Shown here: positions 34,592 through 44,389 of the stretch, one piece after another | Layout: every line of letters starts with the position of its first letter | Position numbering within the stretch: position 1 is the first letter of the stretch | Origin: Cyclobacterium xiamenense | GTDB taxonomy: Bacteria; Bacteroidota; Bacteroidia; Cytophagales; Cyclobacteriaceae | Assembly (NCBI RefSeq): GCF_009467825.1 | Contig: NZ_WIOK01000004.1 | Coordinates: forward strand, 62,001-126,000 | Direction of reading: 5' to 3' | Length of the DNA stretch: 64,000 nt | The notes under the pieces: model-generated | The model's database searches: none | What the model was told of the DNA's origin: nothing | The model's input: only the letters and a program-made list of their open reading frames with translations | Position numbers and translations under genes: made by a program

Positions 34592-37500
34592 ATGGCTAAA
34601 AAACCTGTTTGTTGCATGAGGAAAGTAATGCTTGTTTCGCTTTTGTTATTCGCGGTATCCACCAAGAGTCAGGCGGTGATGCCGCAAGATAATGACCCGA
34701 TATTCCAGCGTTTTTCAATTCAGGAAGGGTTGAGCCACAACAGCGTTTTATGCATGATTCAGGATAGACGAGGATTCCTTTGGATCGGAACCTACGATGG
34801 CCTGAACCGTTTCGATGGCTATCAGTTCAAGGAATACAAGCACGATTACCAGGATTCCACAACGATTTCCCAGAACCTTACCATGGCTTTATATGAGGAC
34901 AATAAGGGCTTGATTTGGGTGGGTACCGCTGGGGAGGGCTTGTGTTATTTTGATCCTCAAACCGAAAAATTCACCCGGTATCCCCTTGTAGTCGAAGAAA
35001 ATGGGGCCTATGAAGACGTACCAACGATAAGTTCTATCCAAGAGGACGTACATGGAAACATATGGGTAGGCACCATCTATGGGTTGTTTAAACTAGAACC
35101 GGATAAAAAAACGGCTATTCACATTCCCTTGAGTTCATCGAAGCTGATCATTAACAGCGTTACACGGGACAGGTCCGGGAATATTTGGGTGGGGACCTCT
35201 AAAGGGTTATTCAAAATCCCTTGCGATGATCCTACATCCTTTATTCACTGGAAGCACGATCCGGAAGTAGCGGAAAGTATCGCCAGTGACGATGTAATGG
35301 CTGTGTTTGAAGATCATCGAGGAACATTGTGGATTGGATACATCGGTGGACTGGATAGTTTGGACCGAAAGACCAAAGAATTTATTCATTACCGGCATGA
35401 TCCATACGATTCGAATTCGTTGAGTACCGATATCCTAAATTCGAAGGCCATCACCGAAGATCAATGGGGAAATCTGTGGATTGGAACCACTAAAGGGCTG
35501 AATAGGCTAAATTCAGAAAGAACTGTTTTTACGCGCTACCATTCAGAACCCAATAATGTACACTCGATAGGCAGTGACGACATCCATGCTGTCCTACTGG
35601 ACAAGATGGGTAACCTATGGGTTGGTACAGTGAATGGGGGTATAAGCTTATCCAATCTGCAACCACGGGAATTTTACCTGATTCAACATCTACCGGATAA
35701 TCCCAATTCGTTGAGCAGTAACCTGGTGCGGTCGATTTATGAAGACACGAATGAAACCTTGTGGATTGGAACCGAGGGCGGAGGCTTGAATAAATATGAT
35801 CGGAAAAACGGAACCTTCACTCATTTCAACCACGAGCCAGATAACCCGAAAAGCCTTTTTAATGACTTGGTTAGTTCCGTTTTGGAAGACAGTAAGGGTA
35901 ACTTTTGGATAGGCTACGGGGGTAATAATTTTCTTCTCAACGTGGGAGGTGTAAGTAAAGTCGATAGCGCCTCCTCAAGTGTTACGCACTATGATATTCA
36001 AGCCGCAAGGGATTCCGGAGGAGATAGGGACGTGGTGGCTATTTTTGAAGATAAACGTGGTACCATTTGGCTAATCACTCAAAATGGTTTAAAACGATTT
36101 TCAGAGGAGACGGATACCTGGGATCATTTTTTACACGATACCTCTAATCCGGAGGGAATCAGTGATTTTTGGTGTTACGCGATTTTTGAAGACAGCAGGG
36201 AGGAGTTATGGATCGGAACCGGCGCTAACGCGCTGAACAAAATGGACAGAGAAAGAGAAGGCAGGTTTCAACATTTTACTGCTAACCCCAAAGATCCGAC
36301 CAGTTTGAGCAGTCATTCGATCAGACATATCGTAGAAGATAAGCACGGCTTTTTGTGGTTTGCTACGAGTGGAGGAGGAATATGTCAATATGATCCGCAA
36401 ACAGGGACTTTTACCCCTTTTACAACAAAGGATGGGCTCCCTAGTAATACCATTAACCGCATCGAAATAGACGAACAAGGGAAGTTCTGGATGAGTACGA
36501 ACAAAGGCATATGCCGTTTTGATCCTGAAACAAAGGAAGTGCAACGTTTTGACTTGGGATATGGATCGTTGAAGCATCACTTTACGACGGGATATTTCAA
36601 TGCAGGGTCCAGCACCAAAGGAAAGGACGGCACCTTGTATTTCGGGGGCAGTGATGGGGTAGTTTACTTTCATCCTGAGCAAATTGCGCCTGCCCCTAAT
36701 CCCGCTCCCGTAGTGCTAACCCGGTTCTCTGTATTCGATACGGCTGTGCCGGAATGGAATGAATCCATGGATATCGTCCTGCCCCACGACCAAAACTTCA
36801 TTTCGCTGGAATTTGCGGCGTTGAGTTTTGTAAATGCCCAAAACAACAAGTATGCGTATTTCTTAGAAAATTTCGATCAGGACTGGATTTACTCGGAAGA
36901 TCGACGATTTGTTAGCTATACAAATTTGAGTCCAGGCAACTATGTTTTCAAGGTAAAATCCTCCAACTATGATGGTGTCTGGAGCGATCCGGGAATCAAT
37001 TTGAACCTTACCATACTACCACCCTGGTGGAGCACTTGGTGGGCTTATCTGCTTTTTCTGCTAGTGGCAATTTTAGCCTTATATTGGATGAGAAGAAGCA
37101 TTATCTATTGGGAACGGATTAATTCCGACCTGAGGTTTCAACGACTCGAAGCCGAAAAAATGCACGAGTTGGATCGGGCGAAATCGGCATTTTTTGCAAA
37201 TATTTCCCATGAGTTTCGGACTCCGCTGACCTTAATATCTGGAACGGCGGAGTCGCTGAAAAAGAAAGAAGGAAGATGGGCGGAGGACGTTGAACTCATT
37301 GAAAGGAATGCTTCTAAGCTTCTTCAGTTGATTCGTAAACTGCTAGACCTTTCCAAGCTTGAGTCAGGAAAACTTAAAGTAGCATGCAAACCGGGTAGTA
37401 TCACCTCTTTTTTGGAGACAGTGACCGGTTCCTTTATTTCACTCTTTGAAAGTCGGGACATCTATTTCTACACGGACCTGCCTGAAGAGGAAATCATTGC

Positions 37501-38788
37501 TTCTTTTGATGCGCACAAGCTTGAAATGATTTTTTCGAACCTTTTATCGAATGCCTACAAATTTACCGCTAGCGGAGGAGAAGTAAGCTTCTCGGCCGAG
37601 GTAAGGACGGAAGGTGTAGATCGGCTCAGGTTAAGTGTAGCGGTAAAGGATACCGGAATTGGTATTCCGTCGGACAAGTTAGATCATATTTTCGAACGGT
37701 TTTATCAAGAAGAATCTACCAATACCAGAAGCTACGAGGGTACCGGTATTGGGCTTTCTCTGGTGAAGGAGCTTACCGAACTGATGGACGGCCAAGTTTC
37801 TGTACAAAGCACTGTTGGAAGAGGGTCTGTATTTTTTGTGGAAATCCCCCTAAAGCGTGTAGATCCGCTTGCGGTTGACCTGATTTCCGCGGGGCATCAT
37901 CACATTTTCTCCCCGGCGGTAGAAGAAAAGGCCACTGGGGAGCTAACTACCGAAGGCATAAACTTACCAACTGACGCTGGTAGACCGAAGCTATTGGTGG
38001 TGGAAGATAATGTAGATCTAAGGAATTTTATGCGCGGACAACTTCAGGGTGCCTATTCTATTTTGGAAGCGGAAAATGGTCACTTAGGAGTACAGAAAGC
38101 CTTGGCTTCGTTGCCTGACCTGATCATCACAGATTTGATGATGCCTGAAATGGATGGGATTCGGTTATGTGAAAAACTAAAGAGCGACGACCTTACCAGC
38201 CATATTCCGATAATTCTACTAACGGCAAGGGCAGATACGGAAAGCAGGCTCGAAGGGCTTGATATGGGAGCAGATGATTACCTGACCAAACCATTTAAAA
38301 TCGAAGAACTCTCGGCGAGGATAAAAAATCTTCTCGAATCCAGAAGAAAATTAAGAGAAAAGTTCCAAAATGGATTCTCTTTAAACCCCATAGAAATCAC
38401 AGCAACCTCTGTGGAGGAAAAATTTATGCAAAGGCTTTTCGATATTATGGAGGAGCATCACACGGATCCGGCTTTCGATTTGGAAAAGTTATGTAAGGTA
38501 ATAGGCATGAGCCGAACCAACCTCTACCGTAAATTAAAAGCCATCATTAACCAATATCCCACCGAGTTTATCCAGTCTTTTAGGCTTAAAAAGGCCGTTA
38601 TGCATTTTAAATGCCGTTCTGGAAATATCAGCGAAGTGGCGTACAGTGTCGGGTTCAATAGTCTAAGCTATTTTACAAGAATCTTTAAAAAACACTATGG
38701 GGCGACACCCACCGAGTATATACAACAGTTTTCAGAAACTCAACTTGTAACCGACAATCATCAAAAGCATGAAAAAAGGAATGATTAA
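34592..38788 (+). CDS. hybrid two-component system regulator (HTCS) with AraC output domain
   Basis: About 1398 residues from ATG 34592; an ATG at 34616 that starts directly at the signal peptide (MRKVMLVSLLLFAVSTKSQA) and a GTG at 34538 are alternatives. Order: signal peptide; periplasmic two-component propeller repeats (HNSVLCMIQDRRGFLWIGT and about a dozen like it); Y_Y_Y domain; one membrane helix (WWAYLLFLLVAILALYWM, coded near 37040); HisKA with FANISHEFRTPLTLI; HATPase (DTGIGIPSDKLDHIFERFYQ, EGTGIGLSLVKEL); receiver with acceptor Asp in LIITDLMMPEMDG; AraC-type HTH (MSRTNLYRKLKAI, EVAYSVGFNSLSYFTRIFKKHYG). It senses a ligand in the periplasm and activates transcription from the inner membrane. 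A probable controller of the 21-bp repeat regulon. Confidence 0.95.
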   Translation: MAKKPVCCMRKVMLVSLLLFAVSTKSQAVMPQDNDPIFQRFSIQEGLSHNSVLCMIQDRRGFLWIGTYDGLNRFDGYQFKEYKHDYQDSTTISQNLTMALYEDNKGLIWVGTAGEGLCYFDPQTEKFTRYPLVVEENGAYEDVPTISSIQEDVHGNIWVGTIYGLFKLEPDKKTAIHIPLSSSKLIINSVTRDRSGNIWVGTSKGLFKIPCDDPTSFIHWKHDPEVAESIASDDVMAVFEDHRGTLWIGYIGGLDSLDRKTKEFIHYRHDPYDSNSLSTDILNSKAITEDQWGNLWIGTTKGLNRLNSERTVFTRYHSEPNNVHSIGSDDIHAVLLDKMGNLWVGTVNGGISLSNLQPREFYLIQHLPDNPNSLSSNLVRSIYEDTNETLWIGTEGGGLNKYDRKNGTFTHFNHEPDNPKSLFNDLVSSVLEDSKGNFWIGYGGNNFLLNVGGVSKVDSASSSVTHYDIQAARDSGGDRDVVAIFEDKRGTIWLITQNGLKRFSEETDTWDHFLHDTSNPEGISDFWCYAIFEDSREELWIGTGANALNKMDREREGRFQHFTANPKDPTSLSSHSIRHIVEDKHGFLWFATSGGGICQYDPQTGTFTPFTTKDGLPSNTINRIEIDEQGKFWMSTNKGICRFDPETKEVQRFDLGYGSLKHHFTTGYFNAGSSTKGKDGTLYFGGSDGVVYFHPEQIAPAPNPAPVVLTRFSVFDTAVPEWNESMDIVLPHDQNFISLEFAALSFVNAQNNKYAYFLENFDQDWIYSEDRRFVSYTNLSPGNYVFKVKSSNYDGVWSDPGINLNLTILPPWWSTWWAYLLFLLVAILALYWMRRSIIYWERINSDLRFQRLEAEKMHELDRAKSAFFANISHEFRTPLTLISGTAESLKKKEGRWAEDVELIERNASKLLQLIRKLLDLSKLESGKLKVACKPGSITSFLETVTGSFISLFESRDIYFYTDLPEEEIIASFDAHKLEMIFSNLLSNAYKFTASGGEVSFSAEVRTEGVDRLRLSVAVKDTGIGIPSDKLDHIFERFYQEESTNTRSYEGTGIGLSLVKELTELMDGQVSVQSTVGRGSVFFVEIPLKRVDPLAVDLISAGHHHIFSPAVEEKATGELTTEGINLPTDAGRPKLLVVEDNVDLRNFMRGQLQGAYSILEAENGHLGVQKALASLPDLIITDLMMPEMDGIRLCEKLKSDDLTSHIPIILLTARADTESRLEGLDMGADDYLTKPFKIEELSARIKNLLESRRKLREKFQNGFSLNPIEITATSVEEKFMQRLFDIMEEHHTDPAFDLEKLCKVIGMSRTNLYRKLKAIINQYPTEFIQSFRLKKAVMHFKCRSGNISEVAYSVGFNSLSYFTRIFKKHYGATPTEYIQQFSETQLVTDNHQKHEKRND

Positions 38789-39095
38789 ACTCAGCGTATT
38801 GTATCCGAACGTAGATGACGCAACCTTCAATATGGATTACTACTGTGATCACCATCTTCCCTTAGTAAGAAGCTTGTTGGGAGATCATTGTAAAGGCGTT
38901 GAAGTGGAGAAGGGGCTGGCAGGATTGCCCCCCCCTGATACCCCGGCCCCCTACATCGTATGCGGCCATTTATTCTTTGATTCAATGGCGGATCTACACG
39001 TGTCAGTGAATGCAAACCTCGAACAGATGGTTGGCGATATCCCCAACTTTACTAATGTCCAGCCTGTGGTACAAATTGCTGAGGTGGTGATGTGA
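38769..39095 (+). CDS. EthD-family protein
   Basis: 108-residue dimeric alpha/beta-barrel protein of the EthD type. The hallmark NMDYYCDHHLPLVRSLL (about residues 21-37), with the conserved Tyr and His, and the ending VQPVVQIAEVVM are typical. Related ferredoxin-like dimeric barrels take part in ether degradation, polyketide cyclisation or heme/catechol chemistry, but many have no assigned reaction. The frame from 38769 overlaps the kinase gene by 20 bp; the internal ATG at 38781, giving MIKLSVLYPN like its relatives, is equally good and leaves an 8-bp overlap. Either way it is translationally linked to the HTCS gene. Confidence 0.82.
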   Translation: MKKGMIKLSVLYPNVDDATFNMDYYCDHHLPLVRSLLGDHCKGVEVEKGLAGLPPPDTPAPYIVCGHLFFDSMADLHVSVNANLEQMVGDIPNFTNVQPVVQIAEVVM

Positions 39096-39197
39096 AAAAC
39101 GCTATGGCATCTTTACCATATGTTTTATTCAGTCAGTTAACGCCTATCCATCGGTGTTCATTAAGTTGGCAATCGTTGATTTTTAAAGCTACATAGC

Positions 39198-40531
39198 ATG
39201 AAAATAGGCACAATCCTTTCTGTAATAGTTATTTCAATTCTTCAATCTTTGGTAATACCCGGCCGTTTATTTGCGTAATCAGCAGCTGAAAAGCTTTCGG
39301 CGCATGGTAGAGAGTTTGATAAACAAATCATAAAAGTCACCGATGGTGTGTACGTTGCTATTGGTTTCGCCTTGGCCAATAGTACTATGATAGAAGGCCC
39401 GGATGGTGTTATCATCGTAGATGTAACCGGTAGTCCGGCGGCTGCTGAGGAAGTCAAGGCGGCATTTACAGAAATCACCAATAAACCCATAAAAGCCATT
39501 ATTTACACACATAGTCATGGTGATCATACAGGTGGGGCAACCGCATTTGCCAAGGATGATAATCCAAAGATTTATGCACACGAGCGGTTCAATGGAGTCA
39601 GGTCAGGAGCGATATCCTCCAAATCCTTACGGTTCGCGCTGTCCGGCAATTTGGCCTTGCACTTCCATCTGACATATTCCTAAACGCTGGTATCGGGCCA
39701 AAGATAACAATTGATCGAAGTGGCTTCGTATCGCCCTCGCACACGTTCGCTGACCGGCTGGAAGTAGAAATAGCGGGCATTCCGGTTGTGTTGCAATACG
39801 CACCCGGTGAAACAGATGATCAATTGTATGTGTGGCTGCCAGGTAAGAAGGTATTATTGCCTGGGGATAATTATTTAAAGACTTTTCCAAATCTTTATAC
39901 AATACGCGGATCGAGTTACCGGGATATCCGACTATGGGCCCAAAGTCTCGACAAAATGCTTAGCGAAGGTGAGATTGAATACTTAGTTCCTAGCCATACG
40001 AAGCCTGTAATTGGTGCCGAAGAAGTAAATAAGACCATTACACATTACCGGGATGCGATACGCTTCGTCTACGATGAAACTGTAAAAGGTATTAATGCCG
40101 GAATGAGTCCCACAGAACTTTCTCAACAGGTGAAACTACCTGAACATCTGGCAAATGATCCAGTGCTACAAGAATTTTATGGAACAGTTCCGTGGTCCGT
40201 CCGTTCCGTTTATTCCGGTCTGATAGGATGGTTTGATGGAAATGCCACAAACCTGTATCCGCTGTCCTCCAAAGAACGCGCACTACGGATGGTAAAGCTG
40301 GCTGGGGGAGTCGATGTCATACGAAAAATGGCAACAACTGCTCTTCATGAGGGAGATCCCCAATGGGTTGCCGAACTAACCGATCACTTAATGGCGCCGG
40401 ACGAGAACGACAAGGAGGCAATGAAACTGAAGGCAAAGGCTTTAACGGTATTGGGAGAAAACCAAACCAGCTCCAATGGCCGAAATTATTACCTTACGCA
40501 AGCTCAAGAGCTGAATGAAAAATCAAAGTGA
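39198..40531 (+). pseudogene. alkyl/aryl sulfatase (SDS hydrolase-type metallo-beta-lactamase), disrupted
   Basis: Zinc hydrolase of the SdsA/alkyl-sulfatase type, in pieces. ATG 39198 opens a signal peptide (MKIGTILSVIVISILQ), but codon 27 is TAA (39276-39278), right at the cleavage site; the frame then continues with DKQIIKVTDGVYVAIGF and the zinc motif THSHGDHTGG. Near 39600-39630 the homology moves to another frame (ILTVRAVRQFGLALPSD, FLNAGIGP), consistent with loss of one base, and continues through YAPGETDDQLYVWLP, LPGDNYLKTFPN and VPSHTKPVIG to the stop at 40531. The dimerisation domain is present, but the C-terminal SCP2-like domain of full-length enzymes is absent. The nonsense codon could be CAA to TAA. 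Confidence 0.82.
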
Positions 40532-40698
40532 TTGCGAGTATACCCTCGCGTACCTTTTTGAAGGAAGGTGATGGGAGGCTGCAATCGCAAGCTTCCCATC
40601 TGGCGTATTCCGATAAGGTCAATATCCTGTATTTAAGGTTAAAGCCAGCATGTAGCGTACCGTTGATGCGTTTGAATCACGAAAGCACGAATGGCAAC

Positions 40699-41805
40699 TT
40701 AATCTGTCAATTCGTTACGAAATCCCTGTTTTTTCGTTGCTACCTGGTAAAGTGTTTTTCTGGCAGTTATAAAGAGTGTGTTGCTCCATTGGCCGGTTCC
40801 GAAGCATAGGTTGGACGGTACATTTTCTGGGATTCTTATTTCTGTGAGCTTCTCACCTTTTGGCGAATAGACAGCAATACTGCCGTTCAGAAGCGCCAGG
40901 TACAGATTGCCGTCCGAATCAACGGTCATTCCATCAGGACCTCCTTTTTCAAAATCAATCAATACGCCCTGGTACGCTACTGTCCCATCGGGAAGTAGTG
41001 AATATTCCAGCAGGGAACCTTTTATCGCCGGCTGTGGACCGTCGAAGCCTCTTGGCAGCGAACCCGAGATTCCGGTTCTTCCGAGATTAACCAAGTATAT
41101 TTTTTTCTGGTCAGGGGAAATGGCGATACCGTTAGGTTTACCGGCATTTGCACCGACGAGATGGACCGATTTATCGGGATCTATTCGGTAGATTCCATCC
41201 ACGGGCTGATCGATTGATTCCCTACCGAAATAGCGGGGATCAGTAAAGTAGATTCGGCCCTTGCTGTCAATTACCAGGTCATTTGGTGCGTTAAACTGCT
41301 TTCCATTAAAAAGTGCGGCCAATAGGGTGCTCTTACCAGTTTTCATGTCTGTTTTTACCACCCTTCGTCCCCCGAAATCTGCGCCTTCACAAGCGATTAG
41401 GTTTCCTTCGCTATCAAATACCAATCCGTTGGCCATCCCACTAGGAGACCGAAATACCTTTGCCTCGCCGGTTTGGGGATTATAAGTCCAGATGATTCCC
41501 GCTTTCATTCCTTCAACATCGGTAGCGGTAATGTCCGTAAAATATAAGATACCTTCCGGTGACATAGCCGGCCCTTCTAGCAATACGCCTTCTCCACCGG
41601 AAAACACTGCTCTAACCGTCGCACGCGGATCAATGATGTCGGCGGCGGATAGGCTGCTTTGTCCGTAGGATACCGAGTTCAGCGTACTACTTGCGGCCAT
41701 CAATAGCCCACAGATCACACCTATTGCCCCCGCTAGCGATTGTGGCCTTCTCTTCGTATTTTCTGCCTGTTGGGAGGCATTCCCACCCACATTAACCGTT
41801 CGCAT
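40699..41805 (-). CDS. SMP-30/gluconolactonase/LRE family lactonase, exported
   Basis: 368-residue six-bladed beta-propeller hydrolase that opens sugar lactones with a divalent metal. An N-terminal hydrophobic segment (AGAIGVICGLLMAASSTLNSVSYGQ) acts as a signal peptide. Metal-site positions are visible: the first-blade Glu in LLEGPAMSPEGILYFTD, Asn in FNAPNDLVIDSKGRIYFTDPRYFG, and Asp in GGPDGMTVDSDGNLYLAL. The length is normal after signal removal. The ATG at 41805 overlaps the end of the upstream FAD oxidase gene by 14 bp, so the two are one operon driven by regulon promoter B. A flavoprotein oxidase that makes a lactone followed by a lactonase is a chemically sensible pair (inference). 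Confidence 0.9.
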   Translation of the reverse strand: MRTVNVGGNASQQAENTKRRPQSLAGAIGVICGLLMAASSTLNSVSYGQSSLSAADIIDPRATVRAVFSGGEGVLLEGPAMSPEGILYFTDITATDVEGMKAGIIWTYNPQTGEAKVFRSPSGMANGLVFDSEGNLIACEGADFGGRRVVKTDMKTGKSTLLAALFNGKQFNAPNDLVIDSKGRIYFTDPRYFGRESIDQPVDGIYRIDPDKSVHLVGANAGKPNGIAISPDQKKIYLVNLGRTGISGSLPRGFDGPQPAIKGSLLEYSLLPDGTVAYQGVLIDFEKGGPDGMTVDSDGNLYLALLNGSIAVYSPKGEKLTEIRIPENVPSNLCFGTGQWSNTLFITARKTLYQVATKKQGFRNELTD

Positions 41806-43183
41806 TCGGCAGAATGTTATTGTTTAGGTGAAAGAAATTGTCGGGGTCGTACCGGTGCTTTAGTTTGGCCAATCGGGAATAATTTGGCCCGTACGCCACC
41901 TTGACCCGGTCCAGGCCATCGTCTGGCGAGAGCCAGTTTACCGCGGTGCCCCGTGTATGGGGCTCCACTTCGGCCCAGAAAGCTTTTGCCCAGGCAATCA
42001 GCGAATCGGCCTCTTGCGGATCCGCCCACTGTGGGGTAATGTCGAAATACCATTGCTGGTCCCGGTAGGGGAAGGGCGTTTCTTCCGGATCCACCCGGGT
42101 CACTGCGCCTTTCATCACGTTGAATAGAACCATGGAATAGGGACTGATTTCTTCGGTATGCTTCACAACAATGTCGATCAACTCGTCACTTATTTCCGGG
42201 AGATAGCCCATTTTGTTGTACCGTTGCAAGCCATGGGGAACGGCTGCATCCAAACTTTTTTGAAGCTGTACGTAAGGACCTGGAGCGATCAGGTCGGCCA
42301 TGGGTGGCCTAAAGGCCCTTAGCGGTTCCAACTGCCGATTTCCTTCATCGAAATCTCCTGTCCAGCAGACCACGAACCCAAAAACCTTCGTCCCATCGGG
42401 TAGTGTAAAGATCCCGGCGATAACGCTCATGTCGTATGGTGTATTCATGGAGTACTCCCGGTAAAATTGCAGAAGCTCCCTTGCCTGAGCCAGGGGATAG
42501 AGGATCATGCCAGCCAGTACCTCCGGCCCCACCTTGTGTAGCTTGTATTCAAAGGAGGTAACCACACCGAAATTTCCCCCTCCTCCGCGAATGGCCCAAA
42601 ACAGGTCCTTGTTTTCCGTCTCTGAGGCTTTGACAAAGCTCCCGTCTGCCAGGACCATGTCTACCGAAAGCAGGTTGTCTATGGTCAGCCCGAATTTATT
42701 CATCAGGTACCCTTGTCCTCCCCCCAGTGTCAATCCCGCAATGCCTGTGTGTGACACCACTCCGGCCGTGACGGCAAGACCAAAAGCCTGTGTTTCATGG
42801 TCAAGATCCGCCAATAACGCACCGGCTTCCGCCCTTGCGGTTTGCTTTACCGGATCTACACGCACCCCTTTCATGGCGGACAGGTCGATCAAAAGTCCGC
42901 CATCACAGGTCGATCTTCCGGCAAAACTGTGTCCGCCCGCTTTTATCGCCAACACCAATTGGTTTTCCCGGGCAAAATTCACTGCAGCGATCACATCCGA
43001 GACCCCGGCGCACTTGACCACCATAGCCGGATACTTGTCGATCATTGCGTTCCAGATGGTCCGGGACTGGTTGTAGCCTTCCAGATCGGGAAGTAGTAGC
43101 GCTCCCCGTAACGAGGATTGGAAGGCTGCTGAATCAATTTCCGGAGCCTTTTTGTCGGTTGAGATCAGATCGTTGGTTTTCAT
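41792..43183 (-). CDS. FAD-linked oxidoreductase, berberine-bridge-enzyme-like
   Basis: 463-residue flavoprotein of the PCMH/VAO family with a BBE C-terminal motif, like 6-hydroxynicotine oxidase and glucooligosaccharide oxidases. The FAD-binding domain shows AIKAGGHSFAGRSTCDGGLLIDL, where the His of GGHS is the usual covalent FAD ligand. The second ligand Cys of bicovalent members is missing: the corresponding run is AGVVSHTGIAGLTLGGGQGYL. The C-terminal BBE segment is YDPDNFFHLNNNI. There is no clear signal peptide. Relatives oxidise sugars to lactones or aromatic alcohols with O2. It is co-transcribed with the SMP-30 lactonase; regulon promoter B lies 88-153 bp upstream. Confidence 0.9.
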   Translation of the reverse strand: MKTNDLISTDKKAPEIDSAAFQSSLRGALLLPDLEGYNQSRTIWNAMIDKYPAMVVKCAGVSDVIAAVNFARENQLVLAIKAGGHSFAGRSTCDGGLLIDLSAMKGVRVDPVKQTARAEAGALLADLDHETQAFGLAVTAGVVSHTGIAGLTLGGGQGYLMNKFGLTIDNLLSVDMVLADGSFVKASETENKDLFWAIRGGGGNFGVVTSFEYKLHKVGPEVLAGMILYPLAQARELLQFYREYSMNTPYDMSVIAGIFTLPDGTKVFGFVVCWTGDFDEGNRQLEPLRAFRPPMADLIAPGPYVQLQKSLDAAVPHGLQRYNKMGYLPEISDELIDIVVKHTEEISPYSMVLFNVMKGAVTRVDPEETPFPYRDQQWYFDITPQWADPQEADSLIAWAKAFWAEVEPHTRGTAVNWLSPDDGLDRVKVAYGPNYSRLAKLKHRYDPDNFFHLNNNILPNANG

Positions 43184-43270
43184 AAAAATGGGGGTTTGGT
43201 TGAATTGTGTTTGTTACCGTCCCGAAGCAATCGGCTGGTACAGGGTATTCACGCCGTTGAAGGGGCGAAG

Positions 43271-43336
43271 TAAACCTAAGAAAAAGAGCAAAAAAGGAGT
43301 AGGCCATATGTTCCAAAAACCGGTGTAGATGTTCCA
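43271..43336 (-). promoter_or_regulatory. regulon promoter B: two perfect TGGAACAT repeats plus -7 box
   Basis: Reading towards the FAD oxidase gene: TGGAACAT (43336-43329) and TGGAACAT (43315-43308), 21 bp apart and both perfect, then 30 bp on TAGGTTTA (43278-43271), one base off TAnnTTTG. Spacing is identical to site A. Confidence 0.78.
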
Positions 43337-43942
43337 AAAGTTATAGCAGTAGGCCCCGATCTTTTCCGTTACTGAAAATTGCAACCTAAGTACCGATTAT
43401 TGGAATAGTTGTTCTACCGGATGAATAAAATACGGTCTAGATTTACCTCAATTACGGGACGGCTGATTTCAGTCAACGATTCAGCCAACGCAGGCGTATC
43501 CGGTGGTTTTTCACCAGGCTACATGTTTGCATGGGGGAGGAACCAGACCAATTCCTGGCTGGATCTGCGGCGCACCCGGGTTAGCGCACAGCTAGGTCTG
43601 TTTCAGCCGGGGCGGACAAAAAATCCGGGAGGGGTGAACGCATCCGATACCCGGAAACGGGAATCCGCTGGTGCCTTGAGATTTGGGAAAAAAAGAAAAA
43701 CATCAGATTGAATTGGATTATTTACCAAAAAAAACCGGGGTCATTGGCCACCGGTTTTTTTTGGTAGTTCCGACATTCGTGCTACCAGCAGCTTGCATGT
43801 TCCGAATGCTACTGCCAGGTTACGGCGAAAAGTTGAAAAGGGGAATGGATCCCGTTTTTTCCTGCCCACCCCTCTGTCCTACGTTTCGTGGGTTACTACC
43901 GGTTACCGCAGCAGGCGGTTAATCTTCTGTATCAACGCTTTA
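43337..43942. other. non-coding interval between regulon promoters B and G
   Basis: About 600 bp with no recognisable gene. Short open frames (for example 43409-43711 and 43683-43922) have no family pattern. It is bounded by promoter B (minus) and promoter G (plus), the same divergent arrangement as A/F. Confidence 0.4.
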
Positions 43943-44008
43943 TGAAACAAATAGCTTACAAATAGAAACATATGTACTACATGGATGAGTCGATACACGA
44001 TACCTTTG
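43943..44008 (+). promoter_or_regulatory. regulon promoter G: 21-bp direct repeats plus perfect -7 box
   Basis: TGAAACAA (43943-43950) and AGAAACAT (43964-43971) are 21 bp apart, and exactly 30 bp later comes TACCTTTG (44001-44008), a perfect TAnnTTTG. It would start transcription near 44013, ahead of the flavoprotein remnant and the SDR gene. Confidence 0.72.
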
Positions 44009-44062
44009 TAGGAATAGATAGCCAGTCAGTTTAAATCAATTGTATACTTCATTCACGCGTAC

Positions 44063-44254
44063 ATGGAAGTTTTCCAACAAAGACTACCGATTGAGGTCTG
44101 GGATGAACTCGTTCGTTCGGTTTCCGGATCTGTTGTATTCCCCCATTCAGAGCACTACGATACAGCAAGAGCTAGTTGGAATGGCATGCTTGATCGAAAA
44201 CCGATGGAGCGGATCGTGTACGGGCGGCATACGGAGATAATTGTGAACGGTTAA
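44063..44254 (+). pseudogene. remnant of a second FAD-linked oxidoreductase (N-terminal fragment)
   Basis: A 63-residue open frame starting MEVFQQRLPIEVWDELV. Its middle, SGSVVFPHSEHYDTARASWNGMLDRKP, matches the N-terminal pattern of BBE/PCMH-type flavoproteins; the intact gene at 41792 has RGALLLPDLEGYNQSRTIWNAMIDKYP in the same place. The frame ends at TAA soon after, and the following 135 bp before the SDR gene contain none of the rest of the FAD domain. It is therefore best read as the stub left by deletion of a paralogous oxidase, still placed behind an intact regulon promoter. A functional short protein is possible but less likely. Confidence 0.55.
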
Positions 44255-44389
44255 AGCAGCTAAAACAAGAATTCGATCCCAAAAACTGCTTTCGGTGCAA
44301 TAACACCATCGCTCCCTGGCCAGAGGGTTGTTTTCCTTTCCAGACAGAGATTACCAGATAAACCCATCTACACCTAAACAAAATATCGT

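Noticed and set aside
43683-43922. 79-codon ORF in the gap between promoters B and G
   Set aside because: Low-complexity start, no membrane or domain pattern, and no promoter close by.
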